This document shows, in pieces, positions 9,116 through 18,857 of a stretch of DNA of 30,081 nucleotides (position 1 is its first letter; each line of letters begins with the position of its first letter). The translations under genes were made by a program, and so were the position numbers. The notes under the pieces were generated by a model that was not told the origin of the DNA, did no database searches, and worked only from the letters and a program-made list of their open reading frames with translations. This DNA comes from Chara braunii (Eukaryota > Streptophyta > Charophyceae > Charales > Characeae): contig BFEA01000001.1 in assembly GCA_003427395.1 (NCBI GenBank), positions 9,353,611 through 9,383,691 on the forward strand, read 5' to 3'.

Positions 9116-9443
9116 CTTGGAGGGGAGGAGAAGAGTTGGAAAAAAAAAAAATAGTCATGAACTCGTTCGCGACCTCAGTCCAGATGTAGGGCAGAGAAGC
9201 ATCTGGTCTTTGAATTGAAAGCAGACTGTTGGTTTCAACAGTCTGCTGAGAATGGCTTCATACAACCACTACGAGGCTGCACCTGGCGGGGGGAAGCGGC
9301 CGGGTGCATTGCCAAAGCTTGGGACCTGATGTTCCTAGGGGAACATCAAGATTCCCATTCCTCGATCGAAGTTCATATCGAGGGCCAGGCTCAGCCCCGT
9401 TTTTTGGTTGAGCCCCAAGTGGCTTCCCACCACTCCAGCCAGC

Positions 9444-9450
9444 TATAAAA
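9444..9450 (+). promoter_or_regulatory. TATA box in segment D
   Basis: TATAAAA in the context AGCTATAAAAGCAGG, close to consensus, right after the hairpin array. A start site would fall near 9475. No protein ORF of note follows, so any transcript would be non-coding or an LTR-type R/U5. Confidence 0.5.
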
Positions 9451-9628
9451 GCAGGGTTGGCCAGCGCCATCCTCACTCAGTTGAGTTGCTGACCACGTTC
9501 TGATTGAGTGTGGAAAGGAGAGCAGCCTTAATGCTGCCAGAGTGCTAAGGAGTAGTGAGTGAGAGGAGGAGTGGAGTGGAGGTCTGCAGTGAGAGAGGGT
9601 CAGTGGGAGGTGCTGCTATTTGTGGCAA

Positions 9629-9930
9629 GTCTTCGGCAAGCGGTGCAGGGGAGACTCTGCCCATTTTGCACGGCGGCGGCAGGTCTTCGGCAAGCGGTGC
9701 AGGGGAGACTCTGCCCATTTTGCACGGCGGCGGCGGGTCTTCGGCAAGCGGTGTAGGGGAGACTCTGCCCATTTTTTTTGCGGTGGCGACACTGAGATTT
9801 TGGTGGTGACGTGGAAGTGCTGCCGAAATCTTCTGGCGTCGACAATGTTTTTTTGGTAGCGACGCGGAAGTGCTGCCGAACTTTTGTGGCGGCGGCAGTA
9901 TGTTCTAGGCGGTGGCGCGGAAGCGCTGCC
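9629..9930. repeat. 54-bp minisatellite
   Basis: GTCTTCGGCAAGCGG recurs at 9629, 9683 and 9737, with an exact period of 54. Decayed units with GGAAGTGCTGCCGAA continue at about 9809, 9861 and 9915. As 54 is a multiple of three, 18-residue repeats are open on both strands (for example SSASGAGETLPILHGGG on plus, KMGRVSPAPLAEDLPPPC on minus). With no flanking coding homology, I read this as non-coding. Confidence 0.9.
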
Positions 9931-11930
9931 CGTTTTGCCTTGACTGTGAGGGATATTTTATGGTAGTGTGCTCTAGTATTGATGGCAACGGCGTGGTGGT
10001 GCGGTTAGTGTGACGGCGATGCTAAGGCACCGTCAGATTATTGGGAAGTGATTGTGTGTTGAGAAGGTATTGTGGCAGGCGGTCGTCGCAAGGGAGTGGT
10101 GTGGATCACTTTGCTGACGGCTTGTTGTGAAGGTTTCTCATTTGAAGGCGAGAATCTATATGGTTTTCTTGAGTGAGCCGTACTTCATCTTCACTCAAGG
10201 CCAGTCAGTCAGTCAGTCAGTTGGTCAGTTTGACTCAGACCCCTTCACACCTGTGTGAACCCACACTTGCTTGACTCTGCTCTTTGAATGGAAGTCTGAC
10301 ATGAGTTTGGGATTGCATTGTTTTCTTTTGAACTTGTTGTTCGGCCTGATGTGCAGGTAAGTAGAAGGATGTCTGAAAAGAAGGAACCTATTCATGTTTA
10401 TGAAAGTGAATGGAAGGATGGTTATCTTCTATTTCTCGCTTGCATGCATGTTGAAGGGAAGGACAACCAGTAGACGACGAAAAGGAATTTGATCACACAA
10501 AGAAGAAGAAATCAATCGGACATAGATTTTTCCTGAGGTTACCCGTTCTTTCCCGAATGACCCTCCCTGTCTATGTCCGTCTATCTGAATGATTTTCTCT
10601 TCTGTGATCTCTTTTCTTCGTCTAAGTTACCCTTGATGTCAGGCGACAAAGGACCATTTTGCCTGTCGTGGTAGACGTCTTTCCCTTTCCTAGGAAACAT
10701 CTGAGGCGGGGGTTCGCTGCCTTAGGGGCCGACCCTGCTATCGACTCGGAGTGGACCGCTTATGCAGGGGGATACTATGCTGTTGTGGTGGAGCCAGTTC
10801 GACTTCTGAGATCCGAGGTTTGCTCGGGCGAGGACGAGGGGTATCCTAGACCATCTTCTAGGGAAAGGATTTGCGGCTAATAGCAGGGGGCTTTGAGTTC
10901 CATGACGCCTCGCGTTATGGGGGGAACTGCCATAGCATACCCTTCTAGTGGTCGTTTTACGGGCCACTCGTGCATGGGGAACTGAGCTACAAGAAGCTCG
11001 GTTCATGGTTACTAGTTGGAATAGTGTGCGGCTAAGCACTCTTGTTATGGTTGGCCTCACCACAAGAAGCGAGCAGCAATAGGGTCTATATGGCGAGCAA
11101 GACTTGGATAGCTAGAGCAGGGAACGACCCTTTCCAGCAGGGTCAATGAGGGTCAGGAAGACAAGCCAACCAACAAAATTTGGAAGCGGATCCTCGTCCT
11201 TAATGGGGCATCCAGTGTTCGGTTGTTCAAGTCGATCGCTGACTTGTATAGTGGTAGCCGGATTACTTGCAGATGACACTCACACCAAAATTAAAATGAA
11301 AGCGTAGTCATCACTAAAGCGATAGCATCTTAACTTTGCTTGGAAGTTGGGATGCTTGCATTTCTTTGCTAGCAGTCAGTGAGGTATGGTCTAAAAGCAC
11401 TTGGCAATGCACCTCATCAAGTCGGAAAGTCGTGTAAGCCTAGCCATTTGGCAGACAGAGTGAAGATATTTTGGTCAAACGTCATTTGAGCGTTGCGATG
11501 CATGTAAATCATGCTTTTATCCTTTTGCTGATAAGTGTTATTTGAAGTCGAGTCAACTCATGTTGGCTTGTCGTTGAATGACAAGCCAAGTTAGCCTTTG
11601 TCGATTTGATCTGAATGAGTGGTAGGCATGATTGCAATATATACGTATCGATTTCATAAGATAAGTCAACTTACGTTGACCTGAGTCTTCTTTGAAAGTG
11701 TTTTGCCTGAATAACTCTTGATTGTCTCTGAAAGAAGGGACTAGGATCGCTCAAAGTTTTCCTTACACTTGGAATATCACGTCCTAGTCGATCGGCGTAC
11801 GTTCCGATTCCTGGGAGATCAGCGCCCCAGGGACGGACGACGTTCGGGTCCACTTTGGCGTTCAACCATGCGTACGTATGCTACAGCGAACGAGCAAACA
11901 CCCTCAGCCGGCCTACCTCTGCAATTGCAT
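9931..11930. other. Non-coding part of segment D
   Basis: No gene seen. It holds a GTCA tetranucleotide run near 10200, a near-consensus 5' splice site (CAG/GTAAGTAG) near 10357, a hairpin GAGCT/AGCTC (10984-10999), a 10-bp perfect hairpin TTGGCTTGTC (11563-11572 with 11580-11589), and GTCAAC/GTTGAC (11665-11680). The 73-codon ORF at 10659 has no recognisable features. Confidence 0.6.
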
Positions 11931-11937
11931 TATAAAA
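11931..11937 (+). promoter_or_regulatory. Second TATA box in segment D
   Basis: TATAAAA in GCATTATAAAAGCC, followed about 75 bp later by AAG/GTAAGTTG, a strong 5' splice consensus. The promoter-plus-splice-donor layout resembles the other TATA region, but no exon can be assigned. Confidence 0.4.
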
Positions 11938-12133
11938 GCCTTCGCACATGGGCCGGTAGCTCGACAGGGATACGTCCCTAAAAGTGGTGACAGCCCCTTA
12001 GGGAAGGTAAGTTGTGCCCCGCGAAAACCTATCATGTTGTAGGGGACCGCGTACAGCTGGCGCACTCGACCGGAGCGGCGAAGGGTCAACGCGGATTACC
12101 GTGTCGTCCCCAAGTTGTCTCTAAAAAGTTGAA

Positions 12134-13533
12134 AGCCTAAGTTTCTCCTACCTGACGCAGCCGGAAGGGCCCTCGCTCGCGCGGGGACCGATGCGCTCGA
12201 CACCGCCACCAGACATTTTAGAGTCAATCGAACGATTGGTCGACTTTGCAAGCGCTTTTGGTGGCCCGGCCTTCTCGGCGACGTCACACGCTATTGCGAG
12301 TCATGCGAGGTTTGCCGACGCTGCAAATCCCTCAACCATCGTCCGTACGACGAGTTGCGACCATTTTCAGTCCCCTTGCGCCAGAGGGAAGCGATTGCCA
12401 TGGACATTACCGGGTCGTTCCCCAAGCACAAGACCGGTGTGGATGAGATTCTTACGGTGGTCGACCGACTCACCAAGTTCGCCATGTTTTTGCCTTGCCG
12501 CTATCATGCCAAGGCACCGGAGTTGGCTGAGGTTCTTTACGCCGGTTGGATTCGAACCAAGGGTTACCCCAAGGAAATCGTCTGCGACCGCGACAATTTT
12601 TGGTTGCCGCTCATCAAACGATGGGGCTCATCTCTCAAGCCAAGTTCGTCTCGCCACCTCCAAACCGATGGCCAAACGAAGAGGGCGCATCAGTCCGCAC
12701 AGGTTCTCCTTCGCACTCTCATCCGTCCCGACCAAAAGGATTGGGTTGAGCGGTTGCCGGATGTCAAGTTGGCATACAACTCGTCCATCCACCCGACTAT
12801 CGAGATGTCGCCCTTCGAGTTCGAGCACGACTCGCCGGTCACTTCTCCGTTGGACACAATCATTCCACAAGCGGCCGAGAGCGACGACCATCTTCATTTC
12901 TTGCGTTGGATGCAAGAGCTACTTGTCAAGGCACGCGACCAGATGGCTAAGACGCAGCAACACATGAGCCAACAGGCCAATCGCCAGCGTCTTCCATATG
13001 CATTCCACATCGACGATCTCGTTTGGGTTTCCGCCGCGGAGTTCAGCCTCGAACAAGATATCTCTCGCAAGCTCCTCCCGAAATGGTTAGGGCCCTGGCC
13101 GATCGTGGCACCCGCTGGGGATGCACCGGAAGGACCTTCCTTCATCATTCAGGTGTCCGCCCACTTGCCCGTCTACGTGGTCTTTCATTGCTCCAAGTTG
13201 ACCCTTTACACGCCAGCGGAACATAACGATTTTCCTAGGCAACGATCGCAAGACCCACCCTCTATGGACGGTTTTCAAGAGGTCGGCGACATCATCTTCC
13301 AGCGACACTACGGCAACAGACCGACCGAATACTTGGTACACTTTGCGTACTTCACCCACAAAGTTGACCGTTGGTTGACCCGTGCGGAACTCCAAGCAAC
13401 AGCTCCAGATGTTCTCATACACTACGAACGCAAGATGCAAGGCAAAACGGTATCTTCAGCTCCACGTCGCACCGTCGTCCAGGTTCCACCTTCAGATCGT
13501 CAGCTTCGCCCTCGACCCGGCTTGACTTCATAA
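12134..13533 (+). pseudogene. Integrase with chromodomain of element A
   Basis: One frame stays open from 12134 to the TAA at 13533 (first ATG 12355). Order: H2C2 zinc-binding domain (HFRVNRTIGRL, FWWPGLL, CESCEVC); core with catalytic Asp in AMDITG and second Asp in VCDRD; then LQTDGQTKRAHQ, where the catalytic Glu is Lys (AAG at 12679-12681); then the C-terminal module (DLVWVSAAEF, KWLGPWPIV, FHCSKLT) and a chromodomain (EVGDIIFQRH, YLVHF, WLTRAEL, IHYERK). About six residues after CDRD are deleted. The frame is long but enzymatically dead. The chromodomain is largely preserved. Confidence 0.93.
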
Positions 13534-13545
13534 GGAGGGGGGGGG
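13532..13545 (+). other. Polypurine tract of element A
   Basis: AAGGAGGGGGGGGG directly before the 3' LTR, overlapping the integrase stop. The first LTR base here reads G rather than T. Confidence 0.85.
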
Positions 13546-14901
13546 GGTTACATGCTGCGCCTGTAAGCGAGGGCCATTTTCAAGCCCTGGCCGTTTCAGC
13601 CTGAAAGCCTGAAAACAAGGGCCTACAGGCCTTGTGTCGTTTCAGCCTGAAATCCTGAAAACAAAGGCCTACAGGCCCGTGTCGTTTCAACCTAAAATAA
13701 GGCCCTCCAGACCCTGAGTCTTTTCAACCTGAAACGGAGGGCCATTTTCAGGCCCTCATAAGTTCGACCTTCCCTGAAGCTTAGGCACCAAACTAGGGTT
13801 TTAGCACAGGCCATGTTGGGCATGCTTTCAAGACAACCTTTGTTTGAACTTCAACGCCAGGGTCTGGCACGTTTTGGCATTGGCAAGAGTAGCCTCCTGG
13901 ATGAGCCAGCACTATATAAGACTGGCCCGCCCTGCAGGCTGCAGGTAGTTCATAGGAACTTCCCAGGCACTTCACGTGCAGGAGGCAATCTTCAGGATTT
14001 GGCAGCAGCACTCTGGAGGAGCGCTGTAGTAGTAGTAACGTTCGGAGTAGTCTTCGACGCTGGGCTTTGGTGGGAGCTAGAGTAGTGTTGGAGAGAGAGA
14101 GATGGTTGGCGGAGGCCAGAGAGACTTACCAGTGGCGCCATAGCTCCAGCTTTGTCTTCGACGTACCTGCAACAAGGTGCGACCTTCACATGTTAGTACC
14201 GGACTGAGAGAGAGAGAGAGAGTTCTTCTTCTTCCTCTTCTAAGTCCACCATCTCTCCCTCACCCTCTCGCTACCTGACTTCTCAGTATCTACAGACTAC
14301 GGGAGAGAGAGAGAGAGAGATTGGTGACTTTGGGACTTGACGACATTTGTATTCAGACTCAACATTTGGGATTGAGACACTGAACGAGGGATTATTTGGG
14401 ACCTGTACCATTGACGATATTCCCATCTTCCCCCTCTTCTTCGTCTGATCCCCTCCTCTTCGTCTGTATATGGTCTGGACCTGCCGCATTCTTCCTGTGT
14501 GTAGCACCAAAACCTTCACACCTTGCGATGATGATGATGTATGTTGGGTCTGCATTGCGGCATTGATTGGGTTGATCATTGGTATCCTAGCATTCCACTG
14601 CGTTATCATGTACTATGTGAGGGAGGTTGGTCCTTGTTCTGGTTTGCACCGTTACGGTATACAACTGTTTGGTATCTCCTCCTCCTCTCACATGGGTGAT
14701 GTATAATGGGATGTCATGTAAGTCCCAGGTAGGTCGGGACTTATATCCAAGTCTTCCACTGTGCGACACAGTGTCATTTTGTATGTATCAGGATGTACAC
14801 TGCTTGTTGAGATCCCACTAGCACTGCATTGTCCATTCAGTCCTTTTCATCACCTTGCGGATCCTTGGTTGTACATACATTGCCCAACTTGGCATGTATC
14901 A
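13546..14901 (+). repeat. 3' LTR of element A
   Basis: Collinear with 2606-3952: same 46-bp U3 repeats, TATATAAG (13913-13920), GA tracts, and CATGTATCA end at 14901. Small indels (for example extra bases near 14038) and scattered substitutions separate the two copies. Confidence 0.93.
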
Positions 14902-14906
14902 TCTTG
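14902..14906. other. Target site duplication of element A, right copy
   Basis: TCTTG after the 3' LTR, paired with TCCTG at 2601-2605. One transition separates the copies. Confidence 0.8.
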
Positions 14907-15496
14907 GTTGGGCTTAATGCAATGCCTCAGCAGGTGCTGCACCACACGGTTCATCTGCTCCGCTCGACCGTTGGCTTCGGGATAATTCGCGAAGGTCATT
15001 TGAAGTTAGCTGCCTATTTGTTCAACAACCTTCTTCCACATTTCGCTCGTGAAACGGACATTTCTGTCACTAACTATCGACTTAGGCAGTCCTAAGTCAC
15101 TCACCCAGTTATCCATGAATAACTTGATGACGTGTTCAGTCCTTGCAGTTTCAGGCATGGTGATCAGTCTAGCGTACTAAGTAAACATGTCCACTATGAC
15201 GAACATGTGCCTCTTGCCACTCTTGCTGGTGATGAGGGTATCCATGAAGTCCATAGAGACACTCTGTCCCAGACCTGCAGGAAGAGGCAAGAGCTTTAGT
15301 AACCCAAGTGGTGCTTGAGTTCGCGGCTCGTCCCGCTGACGAACTTGACAAGTTTGTACATACTTCCTTGCATCATCAAACATATCAGACCACCATAAAC
15401 GTTGCACAAGGTTAGCACTAGTCTTCTTGTAGCCGAAGTGACCAGTCGCATCATGACATTTACCTAAAAATAAACTACGTAAAATCTCCGTAGATG
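14902..15496 (-). pseudogene. Element C integrase, zinc-binding domain and core
   Basis: On the minus strand: GKCHDATGHFGYKKT (zinc-binding histidines), WWSDMFDDARKYVQTCQVR (second Cys of C-x2-C is Arg), SMDFMDTLI (first catalytic Asp), then TAG at 15177-15179, LPKSIVSDR (second Asp), TAA at 15006-15008, and PEANGRAEQMN (catalytic Glu kept). It runs into the target duplication and resumes at 2605 on the other side of element A. RT and RNase H, expected further right, are missing: homology ends near 15490. Confidence 0.9.
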
Positions 15497-15534
15497 GTGT
15501 CGGGACGTGTGGATCCCGAATAACGTCCCGACAC
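15497..15534. repeat. 12-bp perfect inverted repeat at the element C breakpoint
   Basis: GTGTCGGGACGT (15497-15508) and ACGTCCCGACAC (15523-15534) flank a 14-nt spacer. Integrase homology of C stops right beside it. It may be the end of an element that truncated C. On the minus strand it offers a TGTCGGGACG start of LTR type. Confidence 0.75.
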
Positions 15535-16249
15535 TTGAGAGCCGATATATAGCCAAGTTGTGCACGACAGAGAAATCCAGAGAAAGGAGACGAGAAAGAG
15601 AGAAAAGACAAAGGAGTAGGACGAGACCGCCGGGAGGAATGATGCCCAGGGCTGAGTACCGCAGAGTGAAGGACCTGGCAATGGCAAGCAAGTGAGTGAC
15701 AAGACGTGGGCGTATAGGGGCATAGCATGGGGCCAGGAGGGTCATTCGAATTCAGCATAGCAAGGACCTGAGGGGTCATGAACTGAGCAAGCAAGGCACG
15801 GCAGATGACAAGAGAATAGTGAAGACGAAAGGTGGACAGCCCTGGCGGCTGCGGAACACTAGAAAATAAGGGCCCAACATGGGGGCCACCAACGACAATT
15901 AACGAAAACCACAGGTTGGAGGCCCCGCGGCCGAAGAAACCGGCGCGCGCAAGACTTGAGAAAAGACAGAGAAAGGGGACCACCATAGGGTGGTAGACGC
16001 CAAAAAAAAACGGGACACCATGAGGAAAAGTATCAGGGACCAGGTGGGGTTAAGTAAAGAAATAATGGTATCCGGAACAAAATATTGATGGGACCATCGG
16101 CGAGACAAGTACCGGCGGGACCGCTAGTGGGACAAAATACTGGCGGGACCACCAGGCGGGACAAGTATCGAGGACTAGCACGGGACAAGTGGCAGGGATA
16201 TGAGAAGGTCTCAAGAGGAATTGCGAAGAGGCATGAGGGAAAAATAATT

Positions 16250-17880
16250 AAAGCAAGATGCATCGTCAAAATCGAGATCTTGGCGGCCAATAATATTGAC
16301 ACCACTAGTGCAAGCACTAGTGGGAGCAAACGGGAAGACCGAAAGGAAAAGAAAAAGTAAAAAAACATGAAGGAGGAGGCATGGGAGCTATCCGAAAAAT
16401 CTCGGATTAGCCTCCTCCAAGAAAATGGAGTCAAAGGAGACTTCATGTGAAAAAAAGATCTCCAGGAGAAAATCGGGGTATGAAGGGTCATTGTGTGAGA
16501 GAAATAAAGGTAAAAGGAGGTTCCCATGGGCATGAGGGAACCACAGTTGCAGTCCGAGATATAACAGACTGCACCATGGGCATAGGGAGGGCCAAAACTA
16601 AGAGGAACAACCTAGAAAATACCTTAACGACCACTTGACACTTGACATGTTAAAAAAAGAAATAAAAAGAAAAAAAAAAGGTGGGAGAGTAAGACAAAAG
16701 GAGTGAGAGGGAGTGAGTGAGTTGGTCGTCAGTAGGGACTGGCAGGTCTCTACTTAGCAAAAAATGAGAGGAAAAAAATAAAAAAAGAAAAATGTCTTAA
16801 CGGTAAAAAACGGTCACTTGGGGAGATACATCCGTGACCAGATACATTCTGGAATATGGCGGTTGCAAAGGACCTTGATTTTGCAGAGAAAATAAAAAAA
16901 AATCAAGCTCCCATGCAACCGAGATACAACGGATTACGTAGGGGAAGAGAAACACATGTTTTAGATGCATCCGGAGCCAATATTGAGTCCGGATGCACTT
17001 GGCAGTTGGTCGTTTCTTTTTCCTTCAGTTTTGGGTTAGTTGTGGGGCAATGGGCTAGGAAATTGACCCCTACTGTAGTCCGAGTTACAACGGACTGTAT
17101 AGGGAAGGGAAAACACATGTTTTCGGTGCATCCGGAGCCAATATTGAGCCCGAATACACTTGAAAATTGAGCGCTTCATTTTCTTTTAGTTTGGGGCAAG
17201 TTGTGGGGTTGTGGGGCTAAGGAAATGACCACAGTTGTAGTCCAAAAAATAATGGACTGCATAAGGAATACACTTGAAAATTGAGCCCCAAGGGAACCAT
17301 GAGCCAATGTGAGGAATGGTCACGCAAAGCAAACGGCACTGTCAAGATCAAGATCTAGATGGTGGAAAATAATAGCACCACTTGTGCAAGAAGCACTAGT
17401 GGAGTCAAGCGGGAGAGCCATGAAAGAAAAGAAAGCAAAATAATGGTAAGGGGAGTCCTGCCCAGCAGTCCGTGATATCTCGGACTAGCTAGGCATGAGA
17501 AAATAGAGCCCTAGGGGCTCAACACAGAAAAAAGGTCGTCAAAAGAAAATCAGAGCAAAGGGGGCTCAAAATTGAGACTAACGGAGACAAAATAAAGCTC
17601 TCTTGAGTGTGGGGGCTTCATTATTGTACTCCGAGATATAATGGTCAACTGTTAAGTCTGAATCTGGCCATAGATGAAGATTCATGGTCTAGAAAAAAAT
17701 CAACAGTCACTTGACAGTTGTCACATAAGAAATAAAAGAAAAAAAAAGAAAAATGAGAGAGAATGGAAGGAGAATGAGACAAAAAGGGAGAAAAGGGTGG
17801 AGGAAAATGTGTCGGTCAGTTGGGACTGGCACAGTAGGAACTGGCAGGTCCCTACTGTGACCTCATCCCTCCAAGAATGG
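16250..17880. repeat. Diverged duplication, offset about 1.08-1.10 kb
   Basis: Collinear landmarks: CACCACTAGTG at 16300 and CACCACTTGTG at 17376; a dyad at 16388 and at 17467; the CACTTGACA then A-rich GAAATAAAA block near 16635 and 17705; GGACTGGCAGGTC near 16737 and GAACTGGCAGGTC near 17838. The copies are clearly related but strongly mutated. Confidence 0.75.
16912..17260. repeat. 161-bp tandem units
   Basis: AACACATGTT at 16951 and 17112 marks two units sharing GCATCCGGAGCCAATATTGAG and the TTGTGGGG block. A partial third unit starts near 17238. The first unit holds the perfect arms TGCATCCGGA (16966-16975) and TCCGGATGCA (16988-16997). Confidence 0.8.
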
Positions 17881-17887
17881 TGGAGGA

Positions 17888-17934
17888 CAATCCGGATTGC
17901 AGAGATATGACCCTTGGGGCATTATCTCTGCAAT
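17888..17934. repeat. Palindrome plus 12-bp perfect hairpin
   Basis: The palindrome CAATCCGGATTG (17888-17899) overlaps arm ATTGCAGAGATA (17896-17907), which pairs with TATCTCTGCAAT (17923-17934) across a 15-nt loop. Confidence 0.85.
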
Positions 17935-18857
17935 ATCTGAATTAAAAAAGCAAAATTGAGAAAAAAGGCAAAATGAAAATGACCGGTTTTCTTTTGGACC
18001 AGATTTAGATACATGGAGGAGGGAATATGGCCGTTTTTTATGAGGTCAACTCAAATGGCCAACTCTGGAATGAGTTGGCAGCCCAGAAACAAAAGAAAGA
18101 AGAAAAAAAAAAAGTGTACATTTGGCCCAAACGGAGGGCCAGATTGAAAAGATGAGCTTTGGAGGCCAAAACTGAAGCAAGGATCATCAAGGGTTAGCTC
18201 GGAATATTGCTGGCCTTGAATCTCAGCTGGATGCAAAGCTGAAAAGGCATCGAGGCATGGAAAAATATCTCGGCCTACCAAAAATGGGGTAGAAACTGAA
18301 AAAATTGTGAAAAAGGTCCACTAGGCCTTTTTCTCTCAAGCAGGGCTGCCCCTTGGACATTTGGACTCAAGAGGGCAGCATTTGAAAAACAAAAGGATGC
18401 TGAAGGAGGCCAAGAGGCAATCCGAGTTGGTACAAACCACTCGGACTGCATGTACTTAGCCAAAATTGGGTTCAAGTACCCCCGGAGGGGCCTAGTGGTG
18501 GGTTTTTGCCTTGGGGGTACCTCAGTTCACTTAGAGGCACATGGGGAGGCTCATGGGTTTGCCGACACTCTGGTTTCAGCCTACATAAGTTGAAGGAGCA
18601 GCCCGCAATACTCACAATTGCATGAGGAGTGTCCATGCTGCCCATGTGAGCTCATACGAGCACTTCTCTCACTTGGAGTAAGGAGAGGGGAATCCCTGCC
18701 AGTTTGGGAGCTTAGAGGAGACTGTGGACTAGTCTGAGGAGTTCTAGAGGCTGGTGGTAGTGAGGCTGGCCTAGAAAGGTGATTCACCATAGTCCCAAGG
18801 CTGTGAGGAAGAGGGAAAGGCCAGTGAGAGTCTCATTAACCCTCCTAGAGGGAAGGA

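Larger units (their letters stand above)
8041..9414. repeat. Array of about 20 perfect short hairpins
   Basis: Perfect stems include CTCTTC/GAAGAG 8041-8057, GCTCCTATCA 8060-8085, AATCGGC 8199-8215, GCTGCACGAT 8219-8245, ATCCAC 8250-8266, AGGGGAC 8372-8390, GCCCGT 8407-8423, GAGGCT 8650-8662, GTCCAT 8666-8684, GTTCAC 8874-8888, AGCGCC 8906-8924, GCCGTT 9022-9040, ACTTGCCCC 9042-9081, CAGATG 9181-9205, GCAGACTGTTG 9221-9246, TGATGTTCC 9327-9348, CCTCGAT 9360-9383 and GGCTCA 9388-9414. Six-base stems are expected by chance, but five stems of 9-11 bp are not. This suggests structured RNA. Confidence 0.8.
7759..12130. other. Segment D: 4.4 kb of unrelated DNA in place of RNase H
   Basis: RT homology ends at about 7758 and integrase homology resumes at about 12130 in the same strand and order, so this block occupies the RNase H position. 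None of its ORFs resembles a known protein. It holds many perfect hairpins, two long poly(A) runs, an intron-like T-rich block, (ACT)n, a 54-bp minisatellite and two TATA boxes. No flanking target duplication or LTR pair was found. It could be a nested non-autonomous element, a composite of retroposed transcripts, or captured DNA. Confidence 0.75.
2606..14901 (+). mobile_element. Element A: Ty3/gypsy chromovirus, nested in element C
   Basis: About 12.3 kb in the order 5' LTR (TG start, CA end), PBS, leader, gag, protease, RT, foreign block D, integrase with chromodomain, PPT, 3' LTR, with a 5-bp target duplication. The order RT-(RNase H)-integrase and the chromodomain place it in the chromovirus branch of Ty3/gypsy. 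One conserved 240-bp LTR stretch (3522-3758 versus 14470-14706) differs at about 14 positions, roughly 94% identity, so the insertion is not recent. Frameshifts, stops, a lost RNase H and two altered catalytic residues make it non-autonomous. Confidence 0.93.
15535..18857. other. AG-rich non-coding region with internal repeats
   Basis: No gene supported on either strand. The plus strand is purine-rich, with GGGACAAGTACCGGCGGGACC-like recurring phrases near 16090-16190. Diverged duplications and dyad motifs are listed separately. The long minus-strand ORF 15177-15986 is coding only in its C integrase part. Confidence 0.7.

Noticed and set aside
12191-12967. 258-codon plus-strand ORF overlapping the integrase of A
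   Set aside because: It is in another frame from the recognisable integrase and has Ser/Arg-rich shadow composition.
15500-15986. Extension of the 269-codon minus-strand ORF beyond the integrase of C
   Set aside because: Only the part left of about 15490 matches integrase. The rest has low-complexity Ser/Leu/Phe-rich content from AG-rich DNA and crosses the inverted repeat.
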